64,000 nt of DNA from Arthrobacter ipis. Its GTDB lineage: Bacteria; Actinomycetota; Actinomycetes; Actinomycetales; Micrococcaceae. Made by a program: the position numbers and the translations under genes. This document shows, one piece after another, positions 15,784-24,722 of this stretch. The notes beneath the pieces were generated by a model, which searched no databases, was not told the origin of the DNA, and saw only the letters and a list, made by a program, of their open reading frames with translations. Each line of letters starts with the position of its first letter. Position 1 is the first letter of the stretch. The stretch covers positions 772,756 to 836,755 of the forward strand of contig NZ_JAAOXD010000001.1 in NCBI RefSeq assembly GCF_014694315.1, written 5' to 3'.

Positions 15784-17220
15784 TCAGACCTTGACGGACC
15801 CCTTCGGAACAAACAGGGTCTCAGCCTGTTCCAGCGACATGCCGTTCGTCTCCGGCACCTTGTACATGACGAAGAAGAATGAAGCTGCGGCGAAGAGTGC
15901 GTACATGGCGTACGTCAGGGGCAGCGAGCCGGCGGCCATCACGGGGAAGCTCAGCGTGATGGCAAAGTTGGCGATCCACTGGGCGGCGGCGGCCAGGCCC
16001 AGGGCTCGGGCGCGGATCCGGGCCGGGAAGATCTCGCCCAGCAGCACCCAGACCAGCGGTCCCCAGGATGTGCCGAAGCTGATCACGAACACGTTTGCGG
16101 CCACGAGGGCAACGGGACCCCATGCGCCCGGCAGCGTAATGTCCGAGCCGGTGCCCGTGGCCGAGGCGAAGGCCAGGGCCATGGCGCCGAGGGAAACGGC
16201 CATGCCGATGGAGCCGGCCAGCAGGATGGGGCGGCGGCCGATCCTGTCCACGAGGGCGATGGCCACGAGCGTGACCAGGATGTTGGTGATGGACGTGGCC
16301 ACCGAGATGGTCAGCGAGTCCTTCTCCTGGAAGCCCACGGCCTTCCAGAGCGTGGTGGAGTAGTAGAAGATCACATTGATGCCCACGAACTGCTGCAGGA
16401 CGGACAGGGTGATGCCGATCCAGACCACTGCCTGCAGGCCGAACGCCTTGCCACGCAGCGACCCCTTCCTGCCCGCGAGCTGGTCCTCTTCGATCGCCTC
16501 GCGGATTTCCCGCAGGTGGCGGTCGGTGTCCTCATCCGGGGCGATGGAGTCGAAGACCTTGCGGGCCTGGTCCTCCTTGCCCTGGACCACCAGGAAGCGC
16601 GGGGACTCGGGGAGCGTGTAGGCCACCACGCCGTAGAGCACTGCCGGAAAAGCGGCGGCCAGGAACATCCAGCGCCAGGCCTCGATGCCCAGCCAGAATG
16701 GCTGGTGCGCACCCCCGGCGGACGTGGCGAACAGGGCGTCGGACAGCAGGGCCGCGAAGATGCCCGTGGTGATGGCCAGCTGCTGCAGCGACGCGAGACG
16801 GCCGCGGACGTGCCGGGGCGAAATTTCGGAGATGTACGCCGGTGCAATCACCGAGGCCAGGCCGATGCCCAGCCCGCCCACCAGGCGCCAGAATATGAGA
16901 TCCCAGACGCTGAAGCAGAAGCCGGTGCCGATGGCGCTGATGAGGAACAGCAGTGCCCCCAGCTTCATCGCGGGGATGCGGCCATAGCGGTCCGCCACCT
17001 TGCCGGCCATGTACGCGCCGGCCGCGCAGCCCAACAGTGCTACGGCCACGGCGAAACCGGTGACGGCCTCGCCGAGCGCGAATTCGTCCTTCATGGCGTC
17101 CACGGCGCCGTTGACCACCGAGGAGTCAAAGCCGAACAGGAAGCCGCCCACGGCGCCGGCAAGCGCCAGCCAGATCACCCGCTTGGGGATCTTGGCGGTT
17201 GTCTGCTTGTCGGTGGACAT
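15784..17220 (-). CDS. Sugar porter family MFS transporter
   Basis: A 478-residue, 12-helix sugar:proton symporter. FLFGFDSSVVNGAV in helix 1, VADRYGRIPAMKLGA in loop 2-3, a PESPRFLV motif after helix 6, QQFVGINVIFYYSTTLW in helix 7 and VPETNGMSLEQAE after helix 12 are the complete sugar-porter signature set (XylE/GlcP/IolT type). The substrate, possibly glucose, xylose or inositol, cannot be read from sequence. The ATG at 17220 follows AAGGGAGAACC. The gene stands alone, with hairpins on both sides. Confidence 0.93.
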   Translation of the reverse strand: MSTDKQTTAKIPKRVIWLALAGAVGGFLFGFDSSVVNGAVDAMKDEFALGEAVTGFAVAVALLGCAAGAYMAGKVADRYGRIPAMKLGALLFLISAIGTGFCFSVWDLIFWRLVGGLGIGLASVIAPAYISEISPRHVRGRLASLQQLAITTGIFAALLSDALFATSAGGAHQPFWLGIEAWRWMFLAAAFPAVLYGVVAYTLPESPRFLVVQGKEDQARKVFDSIAPDEDTDRHLREIREAIEEDQLAGRKGSLRGKAFGLQAVVWIGITLSVLQQFVGINVIFYYSTTLWKAVGFQEKDSLTISVATSITNILVTLVAIALVDRIGRRPILLAGSIGMAVSLGAMALAFASATGTGSDITLPGAWGPVALVAANVFVISFGTSWGPLVWVLLGEIFPARIRARALGLAAAAQWIANFAITLSFPVMAAGSLPLTYAMYALFAAASFFFVMYKVPETNGMSLEQAETLFVPKGSVKV

Positions 17221-17353
17221 GGTTCTCCCTTGGTTCGGGGGTGGGTGGATGCGGTGCAAACGTCGTCGGCTGCGGAAACCGGCCCTGGCGGCCGGCGCAC
17301 ACGCGCCTAACAGTGTGCCACGTCACCGGGCGCTGTTCCACTCCGGGACGGAT

Positions 17354-17387
17354 GACGACGACGGCGGGAAGCCCCGCCGTCGTCGTC
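17354..17387. terminator. Perfect 15-bp hairpin between transporter genes
   Basis: A 15-bp stem (17354-17368 with 17373-17387) around the loop AAGC, built on GACGACGACGGCGGG. It lies between the DHA2 pump stop (17487) and the sugar porter start, both on the minus strand. It probably acts as a second terminator for the pump or an insulator for the porter. Confidence 0.65.
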
Positions 17388-17427
17388 CGTTTGGTGCCGC
17401 ATCCGGCGGATTTCCTGAGAAAACGAA

Positions 17428-17455
17428 ACGGCAGGCACCCGAAGGTGCCTGCCGT
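17428..17455 (-). terminator. Terminator of the DHA2 pump gene
   Basis: ACGGCAGGCACC (17428-17439) pairs perfectly with 17444-17455 around CGAA. It begins 32 bases past the stop of the DHA2 gene and ends in TTTCG on the minus strand. Confidence 0.75.
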
Positions 17456-17486
17456 AACGCAAATGCGGAATTGGCGTAAGCGGTGC

Positions 17487-19139
17487 TTAGTGGGCGGCCG
17501 CGGGCTCCTTCATCACTGCCTTGGGGTCGGTCAGTTTCTTCTTCGGCAGCGCGAAGCTGATGAGGAAGGCGATGCCGGTGAGGACGGCAGCGGTGAGCAT
17601 GACGGTGTCGATCGACTGGGCAAAGCCCTCGGTGATGGGCCGGGTGAGCACCGGGTTCGCGGTGTGCAGCCAGCTGGTGTCGTTGAGGGAGTCGTTGCTG
17701 GCGCCGTTCTTGAAGAAGTCGTAGAGCTTGGCGTTGGCGGGATCGGCGGCAACGGCGGGGTCCTTCAAGACCTTGAGGTAGTCGGCGTTCTGCACGGCGT
17801 CCTTCATGCCGTTGGCGATCTTGTCCGCGGCCAGGCTGAACAGCATGGAGATGAACACGGCCGTTCCGACGGCGCCGCCCATGGAGCGGAAGAACGCGGC
17901 CGTGGAGGTGCCCACGCCCATGTCCTTCGAGGGCACCGAGACCTGCATCGCGAGGGTGAGCGGCTGCATGCAGAAGCCCAGGCCCAGGCCGAAGAAGACG
18001 GCGATCAGGCCGGGGACCCAGAGCTCGGTGTCCGCGCCGAGGGAAAACCCCATGACGATGGCGGCGGAGGTGAGGATGGCGGTGCCCAGGATGGGGAAGA
18101 TCCGGAAGGTGCCCGACGACGAGATGGTGCGTCCGGCGGTGATGGAGCCGGTCAGGATGCCGACGGTGAAGGTGATCATCATCAGGCCGGCCTCGGTGGG
18201 CGTGAGGCCCTTGACCAGCTGCAGGTACATGGGCAGCATCGCGATGGCGCCGAACATGCCGATGCCGATGATGAAGTTCAGCAGCGAGGACAGCCCGAAG
18301 GTGACGTTCCGGAAGAGGCGCAGCGGGATGAGCGCGTAGTCGCCGGCGCGGCGCTCGGCCAGCAGGAAGGCGACGATGCCGAGGACGCCCAGGCCGTAGC
18401 AGATGAAGGAATTGGCAGAGGTCCAGCCCCAGCTACGGCCCTGTTCGGCGACGAGCAGCAGCGGGACGATGGCCAGCGTGATGGCTGCGGCGCCCCAGTA
18501 GTCGATCCGCTGCTTGACGTGCTTGGCGGGCAGGTGAAGGTAGAGGAACACCACGGCCAGCGCGGACAGGCCGATGGGCAGGTTGATGAAGAAGACCCAG
18601 CGCCAGCCGTCGAAGCCCAGGATGCTCTCGGATCCGGCGAAGGCGCCGCCCACCACGGGGCCGAGGACTGAGGAGATGCCGAACACGGACATGAAGTAGC
18701 CCTGGAACTTTGCCCGGTCCTTGAGCGGGACGATGTCACCGATGATGGTCAGCGCCAGGGCCAGGAGGCCGCCAGCGCCCATGCCCTGGATGCCGCGGGC
18801 GATGGCCAGTTCGGTCATAGAGTGCACCGAGCCGGCATACAGCGAGCCGGCCAGGAAGATGATGATCGCCGCGAGGTAGAGCGGGCGGCGGCCGAAGATG
18901 TCGCTGAGCTTGCCGTACAGCGGGGTGGTGACCGTGGAGGTGATCAGGTATGCCGTGGTGGCCCACGCCTGGAGGGAGAGCCCGTCGAGGTCGTTGGCGA
19001 TGGTGTAGATGGAGGTGGACACGATGGTCTGGTCCAGCGAGGACAGGAACATGCCGAGCATCAGCCCCACCATGACGGTGATGGTCTGCCGCTGCGTCAG
19101 GACCTCTCCGGGCGCGGGTCCGGCGGTGGTTTTGGACAT
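17487..19139 (-). CDS. DHA2-family 14-helix MFS multidrug transporter
   Basis: A 550-residue transporter of the 14-helix DHA2 (EmrB/QacA) family. LGMFLSSLDQTIVSTSI in helix 1 carries the family acidic residue, GKLSDIFGRRPLYLAAI is loop motif A, and RGIQGMGAGGLLALAL is motif C-like in helix 5. A long extracytoplasmic loop near the end (about residues 435-495; DAVQNADYLKVLKDPAV) precedes the last helix. Probable proton-driven export of drugs or dyes. No regulator gene is adjacent, although two overlapping palindromes sit in front of it (19178-19204). The start follows GGAGC. Confidence 0.92.
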   Translation of the reverse strand: MSKTTAGPAPGEVLTQRQTITVMVGLMLGMFLSSLDQTIVSTSIYTIANDLDGLSLQAWATTAYLITSTVTTPLYGKLSDIFGRRPLYLAAIIIFLAGSLYAGSVHSMTELAIARGIQGMGAGGLLALALTIIGDIVPLKDRAKFQGYFMSVFGISSVLGPVVGGAFAGSESILGFDGWRWVFFINLPIGLSALAVVFLYLHLPAKHVKQRIDYWGAAAITLAIVPLLLVAEQGRSWGWTSANSFICYGLGVLGIVAFLLAERRAGDYALIPLRLFRNVTFGLSSLLNFIIGIGMFGAIAMLPMYLQLVKGLTPTEAGLMMITFTVGILTGSITAGRTISSSGTFRIFPILGTAILTSAAIVMGFSLGADTELWVPGLIAVFFGLGLGFCMQPLTLAMQVSVPSKDMGVGTSTAAFFRSMGGAVGTAVFISMLFSLAADKIANGMKDAVQNADYLKVLKDPAVAADPANAKLYDFFKNGASNDSLNDTSWLHTANPVLTRPITEGFAQSIDTVMLTAAVLTGIAFLISFALPKKKLTDPKAVMKEPAAAH

Positions 19140-19177
19140 GGCTGCTCCAGGGTCAAGAGAAAGGGGGATCGCATTTG

Positions 19178-19204
19178 ATAGTTGCTTTCAGTAACTATGT
19201 TACT
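19178..19204 (-). promoter_or_regulatory. Two overlapping palindromes before the DHA2 pump
   Basis: AGTAAC-TAT-GTTACT (19190-19204) is a perfect 6-3-6 palindrome. It shares its left arm with a second, near-perfect dyad at 19178-19198 (outer arms ATAGTT and AACTAT, one internal mismatch). The shared half-site is AGTAAC. The region is in front of the minus-strand DHA2 gene and 40 bases upstream of its ATG, a natural place for a TetR or MarR repressor encoded elsewhere. Confidence 0.55.
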
Positions 19205-19229
19205 TGCTGCTTTGTTCCCCATGTATTCC

Positions 19230-19718
19230 TCAGCGCTCGATGAGGATTCCATCCGGATCGCACCAGATCGTGGCGCCGGTTCGGATGGTCACGCCGTCGA
19301 TCAGCAGGTCCACGTCAGTCTCGCCCGCTCCCGCCTTGGCACTCTTACGCGGATTACTGCCCAGGGCTTTGACTCCGAGGGGCAGTTCGGCCATGGCCTC
19401 ACGGTCGCGGATGGCGCCGTTGATTACGACGCCGGCCCAGCCGTTTGCCACGGCGCTCGCGGCGATCAGGTCCCCCATCAGCGCGGTCCGCAGGGACCCG
19501 GCGCCGTCCACAACGAGCACGGCGCCGTTCCCGGGTGTGGCGAGGATGGACTTGACGAGGGCGTTGTCCTCGAAGCAGCGCACGGTCCGGACGGGGCCGC
19601 TGAAATGCGAGTGGCCGCCCAGGGACTGGAACTGCAGGGAGATGGAGTCCAGCTCGTCGCCGCGCTCATCGTAAAGATCGGCGGTGTTAACGGTGGCATT
19701 GGCAGGCGAAGCGGTCAT
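19230..19718 (-). CDS. RraA-like protein
   Basis: A 162-residue RraA/MenG-fold protein. VNTADLYDERGDEL opens it, LVVDGAGSLRTALMGDLI is the conserved loop of the fold, and GWAGVVINGAIRDREAM holds the Arg/Asp pair that binds metal and keto acid in the aldolase relatives. In E. coli RraA binds and inhibits RNase E. In other bacteria the same fold is a 4-hydroxy-4-methyl-2-oxoglutarate aldolase, and sequence alone does not settle which applies. The ATG at 19718 follows GAGGAGAACC. It is the gene downstream of the nuclease gene, on the same strand. Confidence 0.9.
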   Translation of the reverse strand: MTASPANATVNTADLYDERGDELDSISLQFQSLGGHSHFSGPVRTVRCFEDNALVKSILATPGNGAVLVVDGAGSLRTALMGDLIAASAVANGWAGVVINGAIRDREAMAELPLGVKALGSNPRKSAKAGAGETDVDLLIDGVTIRTGATIWCDPDGILIER

Positions 19719-19758
19719 TGGTTCTCCTCGGGATCGTGGTGCGGCTATCAAAGCCTAA

Positions 19759-20904
19759 CTATCCGCAGGGCCTCCACGTCTTACCGCCGGGTGCGTAGCA
19801 GCGCGGCCCGGTGTAGCCCGGGTACGGGTCGGTGACCGGTGCGGGAGCTGCCGGCGGTTCATATACGGGCGGAACGTAGACAGGGGGAGCCGGCGGAACA
19901 TAGACAGGAGGAAGGTTTCTGATGCGTTCGGCCTCCGCGGCGGCGGCCTCAGCTGCAGCCTTGGCCTTGGCTGCTGCGGCCGCCTCAGCCGCCACTTTCG
20001 CAGCTGCCGCCTTTGCTGCGGCTTCAGCCTTCACCCGGGCCGCCTTCGCTGCTGCTGCCGCATCGGCGAGGCTTTTCTTCTTACCCTTGATTGCTGCCTG
20101 CCGTGCCGTCGCCGCTGACGCTGAAGTGTTCAGCCGTGAAACGAGCTGAGCCAGCGTGGCTGGCTGGTAGGCAGCCCAATGGACCTTGCCCTTAGCTTCC
20201 GAGGCCGCCTTCAGCGCTGCGATGGTCGCCAGGGCGGTTACGAGCCCCGCATTTGATTTGTCGAGTGCGGACGCCGATTCTGAGAGTGGAACGGCAGTGA
20301 TCGCCTCCACTGCTGCGACCGCCTGCTCAACTTGCTGCGCGGGCAGACACGCGAGATCCGGGGAGTTGAGTCCAGCAGCCCGGGTCCGGGCCTCTTCGAA
20401 GGCTTCCTCAACCGCGGGGTAAAACTTGCGGTTCGGCTCTATAAGCATCGGCACACCCAAGCCTTGGCGCGCGACCTCGGCGTTGATAAGGGTTCCTGAC
20501 GAATCAAAAACGCCGGCGAGTGTGCGTCCATACTTGTCGGTCGGCTCTACATCGAGCTCCAGACGTACCACTGACCCGACCGGAAGGAGTTGCTCCAGCG
20601 CGGCGGTAGCTTCGGGGCCGAGGCATTCTACGGGGGCGTTCGGGTCCTTGGTTTCCGGGGTATCGACGCTGAGCAGGCGTATGGTCTTCTCGCCTTCACT
20701 GGTCGTTGCTACGAAGGTGTCTCCGTCGATGACGCGGCTGACTGTGGCTTCGTCACTTGCAGGGCTCTGGCTGGAGCTGGAGGCCTGTTGGGAGCTGTTG
20801 GTGGTACAAGCCGTGAGCGCCAGAGCGGCGGCAATCGCAACAGCGGCGGATTGGAGTAGGGCGCGATGGCCGGGGATTTGTGGCGACAAGATGTATTCCC
20901 CCAT
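19759..20904 (-). CDS. Lipoprotein nuclease (SNase domain) with Ala-rich coiled coil
   Basis: A 381-residue secreted lipoprotein. Its N-terminus has a hydrophobic stretch and the lipobox LTAC (Cys33). A thermonuclease domain follows at about residues 54-180, with all known SNase catalytic residues in place: Asp60 and Asp62 region (VIDGDTF), Arg76 (IRLLS), Asp81 and Glu84 (VDTPET), Arg127 (KYGRTLA). Residues about 190-340 form a long Ala/Lys/Glu helix, a likely coiled coil. The end is Pro/Tyr-rich (PPVYVPP repeated), then a Cys-containing tail (PRCYAPGGKTWRPCG). The expected role is nucleic-acid degradation at the cell surface. The start at 20904 is chosen because it gives a clean signal peptide. 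Confidence 0.88.
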   Translation of the reverse strand: MGEYILSPQIPGHRALLQSAAVAIAAALALTACTTNSSQQASSSSQSPASDEATVSRVIDGDTFVATTSEGEKTIRLLSVDTPETKDPNAPVECLGPEATAALEQLLPVGSVVRLELDVEPTDKYGRTLAGVFDSSGTLINAEVARQGLGVPMLIEPNRKFYPAVEEAFEEARTRAAGLNSPDLACLPAQQVEQAVAAVEAITAVPLSESASALDKSNAGLVTALATIAALKAASEAKGKVHWAAYQPATLAQLVSRLNTSASAATARQAAIKGKKKSLADAAAAAKAARVKAEAAAKAAAAKVAAEAAAAAKAKAAAEAAAAEAERIRNLPPVYVPPAPPVYVPPVYEPPAAPAPVTDPYPGYTGPRCYAPGGKTWRPCG

Positions 20905-21050
20905 GGAATGAGCAATAGGTATCTCTGCGGGCGGTACCCCGGTGGCAGGAGGTGTGCAGGCAACGCATTCTATCCCCGCAAAGTACGCCAATCTAAACGT
21001 CCTGCGGATAGTCTGATTCCATCATCACGATGTTCCAGGGGGAGACCGCC

Positions 21051-22352
21051 ATGAGCCTGTCCGACATACCCGGTGCGGTACCCGACCCCGGCCTGGTGGG
21101 CACGCGGTCATCCGCCGCGCTCGCTGAACCGACGGCACGGGTCAGGTCCCTCTGGGTCACGGGCGTGGTGCTGGTCAACCTCGGCATCAACGCGGCGTTT
21201 TTCGGCCCGATCCAGGTGCTCCTCGCGCAGCAGGCGGAGCATTTTGACCCCGGGCAGAAGGAAGCCATCCTCGCCCTCGTCACCGGTGCCGGCGCGGCGG
21301 TGTCGCTGGTGGCCAACCCGCTCTTCGGCGCCTTCAGCGACCGCACGGCGTCCCGGTTCGGCCGGCGCGTGCCATGGGTGCTGGCTGGCGCCGTCCTTGG
21401 TGCAGTCGGGCTCGTGGGGCTGGCCGGGGCGCCGAACGTGGCGGTGATGACGCTGCTTTGGTGCCTGGTGCAGGCCGGCTGCAACGGTGCCTACGCGGCA
21501 ATCTTCGCGGCCGTCCCGGACCGCGTCCCCGTCCCCCAGCGCGCCACTGTGGGCGGGCTGGCTGCAATGGGCCAGACAACCGGAATCCTCGTTGGTGCGG
21601 TCATTGCCGCCGCTGTCAGCGGAAACTTCGTGCTGGGCTACATCACCTGTGCGGCCGCCCTCGTGGCAGGCGTGGTGATGTACCTGGTCAAGAGCGACGA
21701 CGCCCCGCTCCCGGCAGCGGCTGCCCGGCCAATGAACTGGGCCGGTTTCCTGCTCGGATTCATCAGGCCGCTGCGTCACCCGGACTTCGCATGGGCCTGG
21801 GTTACGCGGCTGCTGGTCAACATCGGCAACCACTTGGTCACCCTGTACCTGCTGTTTTTCCTGGCGGACGCCGTACACCTAAAGGAGACCACGGGGCTCG
21901 AACCGGCCTTTGGCGTGCTGGTGCTGACCGGGCTGTACGCCGTGTTCGTGATCATCACCAGCGTGGTGGGTGGCAGGCTTAGCGACAGGACGGGCAAGCG
22001 CAAGCCCCTGGTGATCGCATCGTCCGCGATCATTGCGCTGGCATCACTGATCCTGGCCTTCGCCCCCACGTGGGTGGGCTGCATCGTGGGCGCTAGCGTT
22101 CTGGGGATCGGATTCGGCGCCTACCTCGCCGTGGACTTCGCACTCATCACCCAGGTGATCCCCGACGCTGCCGACAGGGGCAAGGACCTTGGCGTCTTCA
22201 ACATCGCCAGTTCCCTCCCGCAGGTCATCGCCCCGGTGATCGCGTGGCCGTTCGTCACCTTGTGGGGCGGCTACGTATCCCTCTATGTAGCCGCCGCCGT
22301 CATCGGCCTGCTGGGCGCCGTCTTCGTGGTCAAGATCAAGGGTGTTGCCTAG
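21051..22352 (+). CDS. MFS transporter paired with a TetR regulator
   Basis: A 433-residue, 12-helix major facilitator resembling the SLC45/GPH-like branch. Loop 2-3 reads FGAFSDRTASRFGRRVPWV and loop 8-9 VGGRLSDRTGKRKPLVI, a symmetric pair of motif A sequences. The likely substrate is a sugar or small metabolite, not determinable here. AGGGGGAGA lies before the ATG at 21051, which is preferred over an in-frame ATG seven codons upstream. A TetR regulator follows 78 bases downstream on the same strand. Confidence 0.87.
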   Translation: MSLSDIPGAVPDPGLVGTRSSAALAEPTARVRSLWVTGVVLVNLGINAAFFGPIQVLLAQQAEHFDPGQKEAILALVTGAGAAVSLVANPLFGAFSDRTASRFGRRVPWVLAGAVLGAVGLVGLAGAPNVAVMTLLWCLVQAGCNGAYAAIFAAVPDRVPVPQRATVGGLAAMGQTTGILVGAVIAAAVSGNFVLGYITCAAALVAGVVMYLVKSDDAPLPAAAARPMNWAGFLLGFIRPLRHPDFAWAWVTRLLVNIGNHLVTLYLLFFLADAVHLKETTGLEPAFGVLVLTGLYAVFVIITSVVGGRLSDRTGKRKPLVIASSAIIALASLILAFAPTWVGCIVGASVLGIGFGAYLAVDFALITQVIPDAADRGKDLGVFNIASSLPQVIAPVIAWPFVTLWGGYVSLYVAAAVIGLLGAVFVVKIKGVA

Positions 22353-22430
22353 CGTCGGGACATGTCCGGCTCCCAAGGAGCGCGGAGGCCCGTGCCGTAT
22401 AGTGGAGTGCGAATTGCGGCAGGACCGGGA

Positions 22431-23072
22431 ATGGGGCTCTCCCTGACTGCACCAGGAATCTCAACCTCCGGACTGATGATGCTTGACTCTATGCCTGATC
22501 TTCCGCCCATGGCTGCCCCGCCCTCCCTTCCCCGGCAGCAGCGCCGCTACAACAGGATTCTGGAGGCGGCCGCCGCGTTCGCGCGGAAAGGCCTCCAGTC
22601 CGTGACCCTGTCTGAGGTTGCCGACCAGGCCAACGTCCCCCTCGGCACCCTGTACCGCTACTTTCCCTCCGCCACGCACCTGATGCTGGCCCTCTACCGG
22701 CACCAGCTCGGTGAGCTCAAGACGGGAGTCGGGCCTGGCGCCGTCCGCATCCATGCGCTCTCCGGTGTGGCCATGGAAATCTTCCACATGCGCGTCATGC
22801 AGCCCGCCGTCGAGCAGTGCCTCAGTCAAGGTGTGTACCTCAACGAACGGGACACCACCGGACTGCTGCGGGAGATCGATTCCCTGGCCGAGCGGGCCTT
22901 CGCCGCCGTGTGTGGCGACCCTGCTGTCGCCCGGGTCCTGCCGCCTACCATCACCGGTCTAGTCCACTCGGTGCGCTGCCGCAGGCTATCCCTGTTTGAG
23001 GCGGAGGAAGATCTGAAGAGGGCGTGCGCATTGCTGGTGCCGGCGCCCCGGCTGGCGCGGAATACCGCGTAA
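22431..23072 (+). CDS. TetR-family regulator
   Basis: About 213 residues. The TetR HTH is at about residues 28-75 (ILEAAAAFARKGLQSVTL, NVPLGTLYRYFPSATHLM), preceded by a 25-residue Met/Pro-rich leader. The ATG at 22431 follows AGGACCGGGA, and a TATAGT box lies at 22398-22403; a later ATG is also possible. It follows an MFS gene on the same strand and probably regulates it. The effector is unknown. Confidence 0.85.
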   Translation: MGLSLTAPGISTSGLMMLDSMPDLPPMAAPPSLPRQQRRYNRILEAAAAFARKGLQSVTLSEVADQANVPLGTLYRYFPSATHLMLALYRHQLGELKTGVGPGAVRIHALSGVAMEIFHMRVMQPAVEQCLSQGVYLNERDTTGLLREIDSLAERAFAAVCGDPAVARVLPPTITGLVHSVRCRRLSLFEAEEDLKRACALLVPAPRLARNTA

Positions 23073-23296
23073 CCGGTCTAGACCGACGGGTCACAAAAGG
23101 CGCGAAAAGCGGTGAAATGAGCCACAAATCAGGTTTAAATGCGTTCCGATCGGCCCTGCCGGCCCGAAATGGCAAAAGTGGGCCTTTGTCCTGTCTAACA
23201 TGGCAGTACCGGAGCGGCCAGCACCCCCAGCTCCACTGGCTTTCTGACGGGACCCGCCACCCTGGGGCCGTCAGCGGAAGCGCGTATCTGACCATC

Positions 23297-23325
23297 TTGA
23301 GCCTCGACTGCTTGAGCCATACTGT
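23297..23325 (+). promoter_or_regulatory. Promoter of the malic enzyme gene
   Basis: TTGAGC (23297-23302) and TACTGT (23320-23325) are separated by exactly 17 bases. The -10 lies 36 bases before the GTG start, leaving room for the ribosome binding site AGGAGA. The rest of the 289-base gap upstream (23073-23361) holds no other feature that can be supported. Confidence 0.65.
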
Positions 23326-23361
23326 GCCGTGCGCCCACGGCTAGCCACAGGAGACAACGAC

Positions 23362-24567
23362 GTGTCCACTGAAACCATCGCTACCAATGACACCAGCGCA
23401 GCCGCAGAGCTGACTGACCAGGAGATTTTCGCTGCCCACGAGGGCGGCAAGCTCTCCATCGCCAGCACCGTTCCCCTCAGCAACAAGCGGGACCTCTCCA
23501 TCGCCTACACGCCGGGCGTCGCCCAGGTCAGCCGCGCCATCCACGCTGACCCGGAACTCGCGAAGAGCCACACCTGGGCCCAGCGCCTCGTGGCCGTCGT
23601 CAGCGACGGCACGGCCGTCCTCGGCCTGGGAAACATCGGCCCCAGCGCTTCCCTGCCCGTCATGGAAGGCAAGTCCGCCCTCTTCAAGGCCTTCGGCGAG
23701 CTGGACTCCATCCCGCTGGTCCTCAACACCACCGACGTGGACGAGATCGTGGAAACCCTCGTCCGGCTGCGCCCCAGCTTCGGTGCCGTCAACCTCGAGG
23801 ACATCGCCGCCCCGCGCTGCTTCGAGCTGGAAGAAAAGCTCATCGAAGCACTGGACTGCCCCGTCATGCACGATGACCAGCACGGCACCGCCGTCGTGGT
23901 CCTCGCCGCGCTGACCGGTGCCGCCAAGGTCACCGGCCGCGGGCTCGAGGAACTCCGCGTGGTGATCTCCGGCGCAGGCGCCGCAGGCATCGCCATCGCC
24001 GAAATCCTGCTCACCGCGGGCATCGAGGACGTGGTGCTGCTGGATTCCCGCGGCGTGATCAACTCCGAGCGTGCCGACATCGCCGCTGATCCCGCCAGCA
24101 AGAAGGCCCAGATGGCGCAGCGCAGCAACCCGCGCGGCATTTCAGGCGGCCCCGGGGAAGCCCTGCTGGGCGCTGACGTCTTCGTCGGCGTTTCCTCCTC
24201 CAAGCTGGCCGAGGAGCACCTGAAGCTGATGAACCACAGCTCCATCGTGTTCGCACTGTCCAACCCGGACCCCGAAGTCCTGCCCGAGGTCGCTTCCAAG
24301 TACGCCGCAGTGGTGGCCACCGGCCGCAGCGACTTCCCCAACCAGATCAACAACGTCCTGGCGTTCCCCGGCATCTTCCGCGGCGCCCTGGACGCCGGTG
24401 CGCGCCGCATCACGCCGGCGATGAAGGTTGCCGCGGCCCGCGCCATTGCCGAACTGGCCGATGACAAGCTGTCCGCGTCCTACATTGTGCCCAGCCCGCT
24501 GGACCCGCGTGTTGCGCCGGCCGTCACGGCCGCTGTTGCCGCGGCGGTCGAAGCGGACGCAGTCTGA
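23362..24567 (+). CDS. Malic enzyme (short, NAD(P)-dependent)
   Basis: Oxidatively decarboxylates L-malate to pyruvate and CO2, linking the TCA cycle to pyruvate. The 401-residue protein is the short bacterial type without a phosphotransacetylase domain. The catalytic region has SIAYTPGVAQVSRAI and VVSDGTAVLGLGNIGP, the metal-binding loop has MHDDQHGTAVV, and the dinucleotide loop is ISGAGAAGIAIAEILL. AGGAGACAACGAC precedes the GTG start at 23362. A strong promoter and a downstream hairpin make it a single-gene unit. Coenzyme preference (NAD or NADP) cannot be assigned with confidence. Confidence 0.95.
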   Translation: MSTETIATNDTSAAAELTDQEIFAAHEGGKLSIASTVPLSNKRDLSIAYTPGVAQVSRAIHADPELAKSHTWAQRLVAVVSDGTAVLGLGNIGPSASLPVMEGKSALFKAFGELDSIPLVLNTTDVDEIVETLVRLRPSFGAVNLEDIAAPRCFELEEKLIEALDCPVMHDDQHGTAVVVLAALTGAAKVTGRGLEELRVVISGAGAAGIAIAEILLTAGIEDVVLLDSRGVINSERADIAADPASKKAQMAQRSNPRGISGGPGEALLGADVFVGVSSSKLAEEHLKLMNHSSIVFALSNPDPEVLPEVASKYAAVVATGRSDFPNQINNVLAFPGIFRGALDAGARRITPAMKVAAARAIAELADDKLSASYIVPSPLDPRVAPAVTAAVAAAVEADAV

Positions 24568-24606
24568 CACCAAAGGCAGACTGAAAAGGGCTGACTGAAG
24601 CCCGAT

Positions 24607-24638
24607 GGCGGTTCCTCCCGTGCTGGGGAGGCGCCGCC
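24607..24638 (+). terminator. Terminator of the malic enzyme gene
   Basis: GGCGG (24607-24611) pairs with CCGCC (24634-24638) and CCTCCC (24614-24619) pairs with GGGAGG (24626-24631), around a two-by-two internal loop and a six-base loop. It starts 40 bases after the stop. Confidence 0.6.
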
Positions 24639-24722
24639 GTCGTCGTTCCCGGCAAAGTCCGCGCTCCGCGGCGTGCGGGCGTACGGACAAAGCCCCGGGC
24701 TGTCCCGCCCTAGACTGGGGGC

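Noticed and set aside
17199..18671. 490-residue Gly/Glu/Asp-rich frame on the plus strand
   Set aside because: Antisense to the DHA2 pump; composition is the mirror of hydrophobic codons.
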